This document shows, in pieces, positions 16,330 through 24,942 of a stretch of DNA of 64,000 nt (positions within the stretch are counted from its first letter, which is position 1; each line of letters opens with the position of its first letter). Source of the DNA: RPQJ01 sp963823535 (lineage in GTDB: Bacteria > Pseudomonadota > Gammaproteobacteria > Steroidobacterales > Steroidobacteraceae); assembly GCA_963823535.1 (NCBI GenBank), contig CAWGLZ010000004.1, positions 186,001-250,000 of the forward strand, in the 5' to 3' direction. The notes under the pieces were generated by a model. The model was not told the origin of the DNA and searched no databases. It saw only the letters and a program-made list of their open reading frames with translations. The position numbers and the translations under genes were made by a program.

Positions 16330-18498
16330 TTACCGGGATTGTTTCGCCGGCACGGCGGCGGCTGCCGTTACCGGGAACCCGCGTTTCCGCATGAGTGCCG
16401 CGATCCCGACGTCGCGACCACGGAACGCGCGATAGCCGTCCGCCGGGTCGATCGTGTTGCCGACCGCGAACACGTTGTCCCGCAGTCGCCGGGCCACGCC
16501 CTTGTCCCAGGCGCCGCCCGCCTCGGTGAAGGCTTCCCAGGCGTCGGCGGTGAGCGTGTCCGACCAGAGGTAGCTGTAGTAGGCGGCCGAGTAGCCGTCG
16601 CTGCCGAAGACGTGCCTGAACTGCGGCGTGCGATGCCGCATCATGATCTCCGACGGCATGCCGAGCGCCGCCAGCGTCTCCCGCTCGAACCTGTCCGTGT
16701 CGATCGTCGCGGTCCCCGCGAGGTGCAGCTTCATGTCGATCAGGGCGCTCGACAGGTACTCGACCGTCTTGAAGCCCTGGTTGAAGCGGTCCGCCCGCTC
16801 GATCTTCTGCACGAGTTCCTTCGGGATCGGCTTGCCCGTCTGGTAGTGCAGGGCGTAGCGGTCGAGGATCTCCGGCGTCGAGAGCCAGTGCTCGAGCAGT
16901 TGCGAGGGAAACTCGACGTAATCGCGTGCCACCCGGGTTCCGGCGAGCGACGGGTAGTTCACGTTCGAGCTCAGGCCGTGCAACGCGTGGCCAAACTCGT
17001 GGAACAGCGTCTCGGCGTCGGTCCAGCTGATCAGAACCGGCTCGCCCGGCTTGCCCTTCACGAAGTTGGAATTGTTGGAGACGATCGCCTTCACGTCACC
17101 GTCGACGCGTTCCTGTTGGCGGTAGGCGTTCATCCATGCGCCTGAGCGCTTGCCTTTGCGCGCGTAGGGATCGAGATACCAGAGGCCGACGAGCCTCCCG
17201 GCCGCGTCGCTCACCTCCCACACCCGCACGTCCGGGTGGTACACGGGCACCTTGGCAGGATCCACCGGCTTGAAGTTGAAGCCGAACAGGGCCTTCGCCA
17301 TGTGGAACATGCCCTCGCGCAGGTTCTCGATCTGCATGTAAGGCGTGATCTCGGTCTCGTCGAGGTCGTACCGCGCCTTGCGGACCTTCTCCGCGTAGTA
17401 GCGGTAGTCCCAGGGCTCGATCCTGATCCCGGCCCCGTCCTTGTCGGCAATCGCCTGCATGTCCGCGACTTCCTCGCGTACGCGTGCGAGCGCCGGCGTC
17501 CACACAGCCTCCATCAGTTCCATGGCGCGCCGCGGATTCTTCGCCATGGCGTTCTCGAGGCGCCAGTGCGCGTGCGTCTCGTAGCCGAGGAGCTGCGCCC
17601 GCTCCGCGCGCAACTGCAGGATCTCGCTGATGATGGCGTTGTTGTCGGTGGGGCCGCCGTTGTCGCCGCGGTTCACGAACATTCGCCAGGCCTGTTCGCG
17701 CAGTTCGCGGCGATCGGCATACGTGAGGAACGGCTCGACGCTCGAGCGCGTGTTCGCGACGACCCAGCGGCCGGCCTGGCCCTGCGATGCGGCGACCTGG
17801 GCCGCGCCTTCGCGCACGGATGCCGGGAGTCCGGCGAGGTCGGCCTCGTTCTCGATGACCAGCTGGCGGTCGTTCTCGTCCGCGAGGATGTTCTGGCTGA
17901 ACCTCGCATACAGGCTGGCGAGCTGCTGGTTGATCGCGGACAGCCGCTTCTTGGCGTCCGGGTCGAGCTTCGCGCCTGCGCGGACGAAGTTGGTGTAGTG
18001 CAGCCAGGCAAGGCGCTGCTGCTCGGGCGTGAGTCCGGACTTTTCGCGCGTCTCATAGACCTTGGCGATGCGCGCGAACAGCTTCTCGTTCTGCGTGATC
18101 TGGTCCCGGTGAGCCGCGAGCCTCGGTTCCATCTCCAGCTCGACGACCCGCACCGCCTCGTCGTTCAGCGTCGTCCGGTAGATGCCGTAGACGGTGCTGA
18201 CGCGGTCGAGCGCACGGCCGGCGCGCTCATACCCGGCGATCGTGTTCTCGAAGGTCGCGGGCTCCGGATTGGCCGCGATCAGCTCGATTTCGGCAAGTTG
18301 CCCGGCCATGCCCGCCTCGAGGCCGGGCTTGAGCTGCTCGACGCGGGCCTTGTCGAAGGCAGGCACGCCGCCGTAGGGACCGGTCCAGGAGGCGAGCAGC
18401 GGATTGGTGTCGGCGGCGGTCATGTCCGTGGCCCGTGTAGTGCTGGTCATGAGTGCAACCGCGAGCCCCGCTGCGGCAACCATGTGTTTCGGGAACAT
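16330..18498 (-). CDS. dcp: M3 family metallopeptidase, peptidyl-dipeptidase Dcp type, exported
   Basis: About 722 residues. The zinc motif HEFGH is at residues 500-504, inside the M3 signature TLFHEFGHALHG, and the third Glu ligand follows about 25 residues later (RDYVEFPSQLLEHW). The N-terminal helical domain contains NPEPATFENTI, typical of the Dcp/oligopeptidase A group. An N-terminal hydrophobic segment (MVAAAGLAVALMTSTTRA) looks like a signal peptide. I chose the ATG at 18498, preceded by GGGG; an in-frame GTG at 18534 would put 12 extra residues in front of the signal. The enzyme releases C-terminal dipeptides from short peptides. It is tail-to-tail with the oligopeptidase B-like gene. 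Confidence 0.92.
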   Translation of the reverse strand: MFPKHMVAAAGLAVALMTSTTRATDMTAADTNPLLASWTGPYGGVPAFDKARVEQLKPGLEAGMAGQLAEIELIAANPEPATFENTIAGYERAGRALDRVSTVYGIYRTTLNDEAVRVVELEMEPRLAAHRDQITQNEKLFARIAKVYETREKSGLTPEQQRLAWLHYTNFVRAGAKLDPDAKKRLSAINQQLASLYARFSQNILADENDRQLVIENEADLAGLPASVREGAAQVAASQGQAGRWVVANTRSSVEPFLTYADRRELREQAWRMFVNRGDNGGPTDNNAIISEILQLRAERAQLLGYETHAHWRLENAMAKNPRRAMELMEAVWTPALARVREEVADMQAIADKDGAGIRIEPWDYRYYAEKVRKARYDLDETEITPYMQIENLREGMFHMAKALFGFNFKPVDPAKVPVYHPDVRVWEVSDAAGRLVGLWYLDPYARKGKRSGAWMNAYRQQERVDGDVKAIVSNNSNFVKGKPGEPVLISWTDAETLFHEFGHALHGLSSNVNYPSLAGTRVARDYVEFPSQLLEHWLSTPEILDRYALHYQTGKPIPKELVQKIERADRFNQGFKTVEYLSSALIDMKLHLAGTATIDTDRFERETLAALGMPSEIMMRHRTPQFRHVFGSDGYSAAYYSYLWSDTLTADAWEAFTEAGGAWDKGVARRLRDNVFAVGNTIDPADGYRAFRGRDVGIAALMRKRGFPVTAAAAVPAKQSR

Positions 18499-18615
18499 CG
18501 GAAACCCCAAGCTGCGCTGCTTGGCGACAAACACCGAATCTTAAAGGAAATCAGCGGCGTTTTCCCTCCAGGGCTCCGTCCAGAGGACAGGATATGTATG
18601 CGGCCGGTTTCCGCC

Positions 18616-18945
18616 TCAGTGGCGCCGGGATGCCGTGCCCCGGAGCACCATGACGGCAACGACCGTGATCACGGCCACGAGGCCGAGGATCACGAGCAGG
18701 CGCCCGTACGGCTGTCCCGCGGCGGCACGCGCGGTGGCGAAGACCCACGCCGTGCGTATCCACTCGAGGGCCCCGAGGCCCAGCAGGGTCTGCAGCGCGC
18801 GAACGGCCCAGGTCGCCCGGACGAAGAGCAGGCCGACCGCCGTCACGCAGAGCGCCGCGAGCGGCGTCAGCCCGGCGCGAAAGAAATGCGCGGCCAGCAG
18901 CAGCAGCGCCAGTGCCGGCAACAGGACCCGGGCGACGCGCCGCAC
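18616..18945 (-). CDS. Small integral membrane protein of unknown function
   Basis: A 109-residue hydrophobic protein with about four membrane segments: LLPALALLLLAAHFF, LAALCVTAVGLLFV, ALQTLLGLGALEWI and LLVILGLVAVITVVAV. The basic termini (MRRVAR, GTASRRH) suggest both ends face the cytoplasm. No family is recognised. It lies six bases after the DUF1840 gene on the same strand, so the two are probably co-transcribed. Confidence 0.75.
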   Translation of the reverse strand: MRRVARVLLPALALLLLAAHFFRAGLTPLAALCVTAVGLLFVRATWAVRALQTLLGLGALEWIRTAWVFATARAAAGQPYGRLLVILGLVAVITVVAVMVLRGTASRRH

Positions 18946-18951
18946 GGCCGG

Positions 18952-19281
18952 TCAGCCGCGTTCCCACATGAGGTCGGACCCGCGTGCGATCGCCGTCTCG
19001 ATCATGTCGACCAGCGGCACCGCGCGCATCCGCAGGGTGACCGGTGGGGCACGTTCCTCCGCCTCCTCCGCGTCTTCGTCGCGGGGCTCCGGCGCGGCCG
19101 GGCGGGCGTCGAGTTCACCCGTTGCGAGCGCGCGGCGCAGGAGCGCCAGCGACTCGGGCAGGTCCGCCGCCAGGATTGCGCCAGGCACGGTCCCCGAATG
19201 TCCCATGGCCTTCAGCAGTGCGACCGCTGCGTCGCCGTGCATGGTGAGCGCCCCCGCGCGCGTCGAGAATTTGACGATCAT
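18952..19281 (-). CDS. DUF1840 domain-containing protein
   Basis: A 109-residue cytoplasmic protein. The start MIVKFSTRAG, the AAVALLKAMGHSGTVPGAIL segment and the predicted helix around LPESLALLRRAL match DUF1840, a small proteobacterial family without an assigned function. The middle (residues 60-82) is acidic and low in complexity. It is transcribed leftwards with the small membrane protein and diverges from the crotonase gene at 19364 across an 82-base gap. Confidence 0.8.
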   Translation of the reverse strand: MIVKFSTRAGALTMHGDAAVALLKAMGHSGTVPGAILAADLPESLALLRRALATGELDARPAAPEPRDEDAEEAEERAPPVTLRMRAVPLVDMIETAIARGSDLMWERG

Positions 19282-19363
19282 GGTTGAAGCAGCCTCCGAT
19301 GAAGGGCAACGAGGTCGTTCATGCGATCATACCGTCCGCTGATCCAGTCCACGAGGCACCGCG

Positions 19364-20167
19364 ATGAAGTTCGACAACCTGGCCTGCGAGCAGGTCGACG
19401 GCGTGCTCAAGGTCGTGATGAACCGGCCGGAGAAACTCAACAGCCTGTCCATGGGGTTGCTGCGCGACCTGCGTGACTGCGCCGAGGTGATCCAGCGCGA
19501 CGCCGCGATCCGCGTGGTGCTGCTGACCGGTGCCGGGCGCGGATTCTGCGCCGGTGCTGACCTCACCGACCCGCAGTCCGTGCCGTCGCGCGGACAGTCC
19601 ATGGGCCAGTTCATGGCGTCCCGGCTGCGCGGCGAGTTCAATCCGGTTGCGCTTGCCTGGACCCAGCTTCCCGTGCCGCTCGTGGTCGCGCTGAATGGCG
19701 TCGCCGCGGGTGCGGGCGCCTCGATCGCGCTGATGGGCGACATCACCGTCGCGGCGCGCTCGGCCAGCCTCGCGTTCCTGTTCGCACCCAAGCTCGGGCT
19801 TGCGCCTGACATGGGGGCCACGCATTTCCTGGCGCGACGCATCGGTGAGGCACGGGCGCGGGCCGCAGCCCTGACCGGTGTCCCGATCACGGGCGAGGAG
19901 GCGGCACGGATGGGGCTGGTCGCGGAGTGCGTGGACGACGCGCAGTTGCTGGAGCGCGCCACCGAACTGGCGCGCGGCCTGGCCGAGGGACCGCGCGATG
20001 CATTCCTCGCAGTGCGGCAGCTCATGGCGCTGGCGTGCACGGCCTCGCTCGCCGAGCAACTCGAGCACGAGGCATCGGCCCAGGGCCGGCTGGGTGACAG
20101 CGCGGACTTCATCGAGGGGGTGGCCGCGTTCCGCGAGAAGCGCAAGGCGAAGTTCGGCTTGCGCTGA
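19364..20167 (+). CDS. Enoyl-CoA hydratase/isomerase family protein (PaaG-like)
   Basis: A 267-residue crotonase. Oxyanion-hole segments are GRGFCAGADL and ALNGVAAGAGASIALMGD. The second catalytic region reads FAPKLGLAPDMGATHFL, where hydratases have a Glu and the isomerase branch (PaaG-type, dienoyl-CoA isomerases) has an Asp, so an isomerase is more likely than a hydratase. The C-terminal helices end in AFREKRKAKFG, the usual crotonase tail. It is a single gene downstream of the divergent DUF1840 gene, with GAGG before the ATG. The substrate could be a ring epoxide-CoA or an unsaturated acyl-CoA; nothing nearby encodes phenylacetate degradation, so the latter is preferred. Confidence 0.88.
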   Translation: MKFDNLACEQVDGVLKVVMNRPEKLNSLSMGLLRDLRDCAEVIQRDAAIRVVLLTGAGRGFCAGADLTDPQSVPSRGQSMGQFMASRLRGEFNPVALAWTQLPVPLVVALNGVAAGAGASIALMGDITVAARSASLAFLFAPKLGLAPDMGATHFLARRIGEARARAAALTGVPITGEEAARMGLVAECVDDAQLLERATELARGLAEGPRDAFLAVRQLMALACTASLAEQLEHEASAQGRLGDSADFIEGVAAFREKRKAKFGLR

Positions 20168-20205
20168 GAGTCGCTCGATCGCCCGCGAGCGTATCGAGGC
20201 GGCGA

Positions 20206-20715
20206 TCAGGGCCGGAACTTGTCGCCCAGGCGGCTCCTGACGAACAGCTTGGTGCGCATCGTGACGTCGCCCGCATGGTCCTCGCGGCGCGCGACGTCGT
20301 AGCTCGCGTGCTTCTGCTCGAGGCTAATCTCGAGTCCGGGGCCGCCGAGCCAGCGTCCGCCCCCGAGCACCACGTGCAGGCATTCGCGCCAGCCGTCGAC
20401 CGGGTCGGTCAGCGCAATGACGCCGTCCGCACCGCTCGCGAGGACCTCGATGATGCGCGCGGCGTCCGGCGCCGCAATCACGCCGACCCGTGGCAGCGAT
20501 GGAAACTGCTGCCGTGCCTGTTCCAGAGTGGCCGCCGCATCGAGGCAATCCACCAGCACGGCCTCGCGGGGTCCGCCGGGTTCAGTTCCCAGGAGCTGCA
20601 CCGATTCGCCCAGCAGGTCCTCGAGCAGCTGCCGGAAGCGCGGCGAGTCGGGCGCCACCCGACAGCGTGGCGTGCTCTCGTTCCAGGGGTCGATGCCCGG
20701 CGGGGGCTGCGTCAT
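20206..20715 (-). CDS. Stand-alone receiver-like protein with degenerate phosphorylation site
   Basis: A 169-residue protein. The central part (residues about 50-130) has the alternating beta/alpha pattern of a response-regulator receiver: AVLVDCLD, RVGVIAAPDAARIIEVLASG and GVIALTDPVDGWRECLHVVL. The likely acceptor Asp is present in VDCLD, but the position of the conserved Ser/Thr is Ala (IAAPD) and the conserved Lys is missing (ALTDP), so phosphorylation would be abnormal. No DNA-binding domain follows; a basic tail ends in RSRLGDKFRP. I assign no function. The start at 20715 leaves out 18 less convincing upstream residues. It is tail-to-tail with the crotonase. Confidence 0.55.
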   Translation of the reverse strand: MTQPPPGIDPWNESTPRCRVAPDSPRFRQLLEDLLGESVQLLGTEPGGPREAVLVDCLDAAATLEQARQQFPSLPRVGVIAAPDAARIIEVLASGADGVIALTDPVDGWRECLHVVLGGGRWLGGPGLEISLEQKHASYDVARREDHAGDVTMRTKLFVRSRLGDKFRP

Positions 20716-20875
20716 GAGGCTCTGCGCTCCGGTGGTGCAGTGGCACGGCCAACTTACGCCGGGCCTCATGGCGAGTCACTCCGGTGTTGTGCGCAGTCGC
20801 GGGTGCCGGGGCGCTATACGGACTGTGCGCGGGACGCCTGTGAATCTGGCAGAAATCCGCGCCTGAAGCCCGGAC

Positions 20876-21607
20876 CTATGCCGCGTCCGCGAGGTACTGG
20901 GGCAGCATGCGATGCCAGGTCGGCCAGTCGTGGTCCACCCCGGGTCCCCAGTCGTCGACGCGATTCGGGATTCCCTTGCCGCCCAGCACGTCCGCGAGCC
21001 GCCAGGATTCGCCCGGGTCCTCCCAGCGGCCGGAGCCGGTCGCCAGGACCGCGAATCGGTGCCGCAGGGCGTCGAGGTGCCATCCCTCGCCGAGCCCAGG
21101 CAGGAAATGCAGCGGGGAGGAGAAGTAGAAGTCGTCGTTCCAGCGGCCGCCGAGATAGTTGGACAGGTCGTAGGTGCCGCTCATCCCGAGTGCCCAGCGG
21201 AAGGCGTCCGGGTGCCGGCACAGGCATGCAAGCGCATTGAACGCGCCGATCGACGCGCCCGCCGCGAGGATCTCGATGCCGGGCGACGAGCAATCGCTGC
21301 GGATCAGTGGCACGACCTCCTCGTAGACGTAGGCATCGAACAGGTTCTGCACGCGCGAGCAGTACTCGGGAGAGTTCTGGCGCGAGACCCAGTGCTGGCC
21401 GGCGACGCTGTCGATCGAATAGACCTTGATGCGGCCGGCGTCGATCAGCCACGCGAGGGCGCCGATGAGTCCCTGCCTTTCGGCCTCCTCGCAATCGCCG
21501 CCGGCCGTCGGGAACAGCAGCAGCGGCGTGCCGTAATGCCCCCAGCGCACGACGCGCGCAGGGCAGGGCAGGCGGTGCGTGTGCCAGCCGAAGAAATCCC
21601 TGCGCAT
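20876..21607 (-). CDS. Esterase family alpha/beta hydrolase, last gene of ATP-grasp operon
   Basis: A 243-residue alpha/beta hydrolase of the putative-esterase (Fes/esterase D) group. The nucleophile elbow is GASIGAFNA with Ser119, and the probable catalytic His is His226 in VDHDWPTWHRMLP, followed by the PxYLxxA end typical of the group. There is no signal peptide, so it is cytoplasmic. Its ATG overlaps the TGA of the ATP-grasp gene by one base (TGATG), so it is translationally coupled and belongs to the operon 24942-20876. It may release or transfer an acyl or peptidyl group from the product of the ligase. The substrate is not known. Confidence 0.87.
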   Translation of the reverse strand: MRRDFFGWHTHRLPCPARVVRWGHYGTPLLLFPTAGGDCEEAERQGLIGALAWLIDAGRIKVYSIDSVAGQHWVSRQNSPEYCSRVQNLFDAYVYEEVVPLIRSDCSSPGIEILAAGASIGAFNALACLCRHPDAFRWALGMSGTYDLSNYLGGRWNDDFYFSSPLHFLPGLGEGWHLDALRHRFAVLATGSGRWEDPGESWRLADVLGGKGIPNRVDDWGPGVDHDWPTWHRMLPQYLADAA

Positions 21608-22845
21608 CAGCCGCGCCCCTCGGATTCACGCCAGCGCTGGATGCGGCCGTAGAACAGTTCGGTGAACTGCTCGACCTCGTGCGCCGGGAACAGGGCCGTG
21701 ACTTTCTGGTGCACCGCGTCGCGTGCCTGCTCCGTGCCGAAGAACTCGTCCGCGACTGCGTCGAGGTGCCCGAGATGGTGTGCGCAGAATTCCTCGAAGG
21801 CGTCCGCGTCGAGGACCTGGCGCGCGATGACGGCGTAGCGTCGCAGTTTCTCGCGGTAGGGCAGGTCCTCGGCGGCGACCTCGAAGTACGGTTCCCAGTC
21901 GAGATTGTGTCGCACCCGGCGCCGGGTCGCCGCGCAGAAGATCGCCCAGCGCAGGTTCGCCTTGATCAGCCAGGGGAAGTGATAGTGCAGGGAGGTGACC
22001 TGCGAGTCCGGGCAGGCGTTCGCGAAGTCGATCGGGTGCCACTGCCCGCCGCGCAACAGTGCCTCGCAGGAGTTGAAGTCCCAGCCGAAGAAGGTGTTGA
22101 TCGTGAGGGTGATGTCCTCGAGTTCCGCCTGCGATTCCGCATCCAGGAACTGGCGGTCCATGCGGTAGCGGTCGTGCAGCGGGGCGTCCGGGTCGTAGTT
22201 GACGACCCGCGTCTGGGGCCCGAGCCCGATGCAGCGGACGAAGAAGTCGTAGGGAATCACCGCCGACTGCAGGTGCATCAGCTTGGTTCCGCTCGCCTCG
22301 TAGGTCTCGCGCAGCTGTGCCTCGTCGTCGACCTTCGACACGCCGACCCAGCCGCCGCCGTCGTAGGGTTTCATGAACAGCGGGTAACCGAGCTTCGCGC
22401 CGATTTCGCCGAGATCGAAGAACCGTGCGTAGCGCGACAGCGTCGATTGCAGGTCGGCCGTCGTGTCGTAGGCCTTCGGCGGCAGCATCCACGTGTCCGG
22501 TATGCGCAGCCCGAGGCGCATCATGGCGCAGTACGTCGTGTGCTTCTCGTTCGCCTGGATCGACCACGGGTTGTTGAAGACGTAGGTGTCGTTCAGCACC
22601 ACCGCCTTCTTGATCCACTCGCGGCTGGTGTAGTACCAGTGGGTGACGCGATCGATCACGAGGTCGTAGCGGACCGGCTGCTTCAGGTCGAACGGCTCGA
22701 TGGTCACGCGGCTCACGTCGAAGCCGAGCGTGTCGCCTTGCCAGGGGATCTTCAGGTCGAGGCGCTTCAGGATGGCCTCGAAGCAGATCGGCCAGCAGAT
22801 GTCCGCGCCGAGCGAAAGCCCGATGTGCCGGGTGATGTGAGCCAC
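21607..22845 (-). CDS. ATP-grasp domain ligase (uncharacterised)
   Basis: About 412 residues. The pre-ATP-grasp domain (residues 1-110) contains SLGADICWPICFEAILKRL. The ATP-binding lysine segment is YPLFMKPYDGGGWVG (157-167), and the metal-binding end is NSCEALLRGGQWHPIDFANA with Glu261, Asp273 and Asn276 in the places of the usual Glu and Asn. Enzymes of this fold join a carboxylate to an amine through an acyl-phosphate. The start is GTG 22845, with a strong GGGGAGA site upstream; the in-frame sequence before it is unrelated. It follows the first esterase by 31 bases and overlaps the second, inside a four-gene operon. The family is widespread as a conserved hypothetical, but I know no assigned substrate. 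Confidence 0.88.
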   Translation of the reverse strand: MAHITRHIGLSLGADICWPICFEAILKRLDLKIPWQGDTLGFDVSRVTIEPFDLKQPVRYDLVIDRVTHWYYTSREWIKKAVVLNDTYVFNNPWSIQANEKHTTYCAMMRLGLRIPDTWMLPPKAYDTTADLQSTLSRYARFFDLGEIGAKLGYPLFMKPYDGGGWVGVSKVDDEAQLRETYEASGTKLMHLQSAVIPYDFFVRCIGLGPQTRVVNYDPDAPLHDRYRMDRQFLDAESQAELEDITLTINTFFGWDFNSCEALLRGGQWHPIDFANACPDSQVTSLHYHFPWLIKANLRWAIFCAATRRRVRHNLDWEPYFEVAAEDLPYREKLRRYAVIARQVLDADAFEEFCAHHLGHLDAVADEFFGTEQARDAVHQKVTALFPAHEVEQFTELFYGRIQRWRESEGRG

Positions 22846-22876
22846 TCGCCGTCTCCCCGCAGGCGGTTCCTGCGTC

Positions 22877-24013
22877 TTATTCGTAGACCATCCACAGTGG
22901 CCCGGGAAAGAGCCAGGTGAGCGCCGACTGCAGCCGGTCGCGCCAGTTCTCCCAGTTGTGGCCGTCGCGGACTTCCTCGTAGCGTACCTCATTGCCGTGG
23001 TGCCGCAGCAGGGGCACCAGGCTGCGGTTCTCGTAGATCAGGGATTCATAGATCCCGCAGGACAGGTACATCCGCTCGGCCGGTCTTCCGGGCTCACGGC
23101 GGAACTCGTTGACGAAGCGCGCGACCGGGTCGAACGTCTCCGTGCGGCGGTGGTGACCGATGTCCGAGAAGGCGAACGAACCCGACTGCAGGATCAGTCT
23201 CCCGAACGTACCGGGGTGCCGCCACGCGGCGTGCAGGGCCGCGACGGCGCCGAAGCTCGCGCCCATCAGCCCGCGGGCCGCCGGCTGCGGGTGCAGGGGG
23301 AAGGCCGTCGCCAGGCGCGCGGGGATTTCCTCCGCGACGAACGTCGCGTGGGCGTCGTGCCCCGCGTACTCCACCAGGCGATCCGGCGACTCGGTCAGCG
23401 CCACGACCAGCGGCGGGATTTCCAGCCGGTGGATGAGGTTGTCGAGGACGACCTGCAGGTTTGCGTAGCGGAGGTAGTCGTAGCCGTCGTGCACGATGAG
23501 CAGCGGGTAGCGGCGGCTGCGGCGGAAGCGGGCCGGTACGTAGATGCCGACGTGCCGGTCGCCGCCGAAGGCCGCGCTCGGGATCGCAATATCATCCAGC
23601 TGCCCGGTGCGCGCCGCGGGGTCCTCGAGCGTCCATCGGGGCCGCACGTAGCCGTGCCCTTGTGCCACGGAGTTCGCGCCGAACGGATCCGCCGCCTGCA
23701 GCGGATTGAGCGGGTCGAGGATCCACTCCGCCTCGCCGTCGCGCACGACCTCGAACTTGTACTCGATCCGGGAGTTCTCCGGGACCTCGATACGCAGGAC
23801 CCACAGCTCGCTCTCGCCGACGCGCTCGAACGGCTGGGTCGCGGGCAGGCCGTGGATCCAGCAGCGCAGGTTGACCTCTTCGGCTGCGCCACGGTAGACG
23901 AAGGTGACGCCGCCCGGGTCGATGACCGGCGAGCGTGTCACGTTCTGCAGCGGGTTCGCCGGTGGTGCCGACTCCTCGACAGGCGCCCGCGGGGCAGGTG
24001 GCGCACGGCTCAT
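22877..24013 (-). CDS. Enterochelin esterase-like hydrolase with N-terminal early-set domain
   Basis: A 378-residue protein. Residues 30-120 form an immunoglobulin-like early-set domain as in Fes-type esterases and glycogen-binding modules (FVYRGAAEEVNLRCWIHG, then RIEYKFEVVRDGEAEWILD). The alpha/beta hydrolase domain (150-370) has RYPLLIVHDGYDYL, the nucleophile motif MGASFGAVAAL with Ser253, and the catalytic His in DGHNWENWRDRL (His352). This is the arrangement of enterochelin esterases, which hydrolyse ester or depsipeptide bonds. The start ATG overlaps the stop of the S51-like gene (ATGA), giving translational coupling. No siderophore genes are nearby, so a siderophore substrate is not supported. 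Confidence 0.9.
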   Translation of the reverse strand: MSRAPPAPRAPVEESAPPANPLQNVTRSPVIDPGGVTFVYRGAAEEVNLRCWIHGLPATQPFERVGESELWVLRIEVPENSRIEYKFEVVRDGEAEWILDPLNPLQAADPFGANSVAQGHGYVRPRWTLEDPAARTGQLDDIAIPSAAFGGDRHVGIYVPARFRRSRRYPLLIVHDGYDYLRYANLQVVLDNLIHRLEIPPLVVALTESPDRLVEYAGHDAHATFVAEEIPARLATAFPLHPQPAARGLMGASFGAVAALHAAWRHPGTFGRLILQSGSFAFSDIGHHRRTETFDPVARFVNEFRREPGRPAERMYLSCGIYESLIYENRSLVPLLRHHGNEVRYEEVRDGHNWENWRDRLQSALTWLFPGPLWMVYE

Positions 24014-24942
24014 GCGGCGATCCCGGCCGGCGTGACGTCGCCGTTGCGCGTCAGCCAGCGCGAGCCCGTGGCACGGGCCAGGCGACCACGGTGCCACTGC
24101 AGCAGGTCGCCGTCGTCCAGCGTGTAGCAGCGCGCCGGGGCGAACCTCCGCGCCAGAAGTTCGATGCGGCGCGGGTCGCGGTCGGCGAGGCGCGTCGAGG
24201 CGTGTGGCAGGAATACCGCGCCCCGCACCAGCCCGAGGCCGGCCTCGAACACTTCGGCATTGCCCGCACCCTGCGGTGGCTGGTCGTGGTACAGCACGAC
24301 GCGCTCCGCGAGCGCCATCGCCCCGGCCGACCAGGCGACCACCGGGCGGCTGGCGAGCATTCGCGCGAGACCGAAGAGCCGCAGGCGGTTGAGCAGCACG
24401 GCGATGTGCCCGCCTGCGATGCAGACGGCGGCTGCCGACGCCACGATCTGCTCGAGCTCCGCCTGCTGCCGCGCCAGCAGTGGATGGCGGTGGGCACCCC
24501 AGGCCTGTTCGAAGCGCGCGTGCAGGACCCGGATTTCCCGAAGGTGCTCGGCATCGAGCCGGCGCAATGCGGTGATCGCGGAGCGTCGGGCCCGGCGGAC
24601 CGCGGGCGATTCGTCCGGTTGCTGCAGGAGCTCGCGCGCGGCCGCCTTGGCGTGGTCGAGCCTGAGGCGATAGTAGTCCTGCAGGCGGCGCAGATCGTCC
24701 TGCCGGGCACGGTAGGCGCCATGGAGTGCCGGGTCCTGCGCAAAGGTCGCCTCGGTGCGCTCGTAGAGGCGCAGGTCCCGGACCGGCACGCCGAGGTGCT
24801 CCTCGAGCGCGCCGAGTTCGCCCTCGCGTTCCTGCCAGCCGGCCGTGATGCTCGCGATCGGTCCGTGCAGGGCGGCCTGCTCGAGCGCCTCGCGCAGGTT
24901 CGGGGAGCGGAACTGCGGGCCGAGGACCAGGACATCGTGCAT
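24010..24942 (-). CDS. S51-like (cyanophycinase/dipeptidase E fold) protein, first gene of ATP-grasp operon
   Basis: A 310-residue protein of the class I glutamine amidotransferase-like fold. The nucleophile elbow is VVAWSAGAMALAE with Ser205, matching the SAGA core of cyanophycinase and peptidase E. It is preceded by CIAGGHIAVLLNRL, the usual GGN-like loop, and followed by FLPHASTRLADRDPRRIELL with His247, the pattern that carries the catalytic His in S51. Residues 62-165 are a long Arg/Ala/Leu-rich helical insertion not found in the small S51 enzymes. It could cleave a peptide or isopeptide made by the ATP-grasp enzyme two genes downstream. It is divergent from fadD across 157 bases. Confidence 0.8.
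   Translation of the reverse strand: MHDVLVLGPQFRSPNLREALEQAALHGPIASITAGWQEREGELGALEEHLGVPVRDLRLYERTEATFAQDPALHGAYRARQDDLRRLQDYYRLRLDHAKAAARELLQQPDESPAVRRARRSAITALRRLDAEHLREIRVLHARFEQAWGAHRHPLLARQQAELEQIVASAAAVCIAGGHIAVLLNRLRLFGLARMLASRPVVAWSAGAMALAERVVLYHDQPPQGAGNAEVFEAGLGLVRGAVFLPHASTRLADRDPRRIELLARRFAPARCYTLDDGDLLQWHRGRLARATGSRWLTRNGDVTPAGIAA

Noticed and set aside
22877..24013. Naming the early-set esterase as enterochelin esterase (fes)
   Set aside because: The domain order matches, but no siderophore synthesis or uptake genes are nearby and it is coupled to an ATP-grasp and an S51-like gene.
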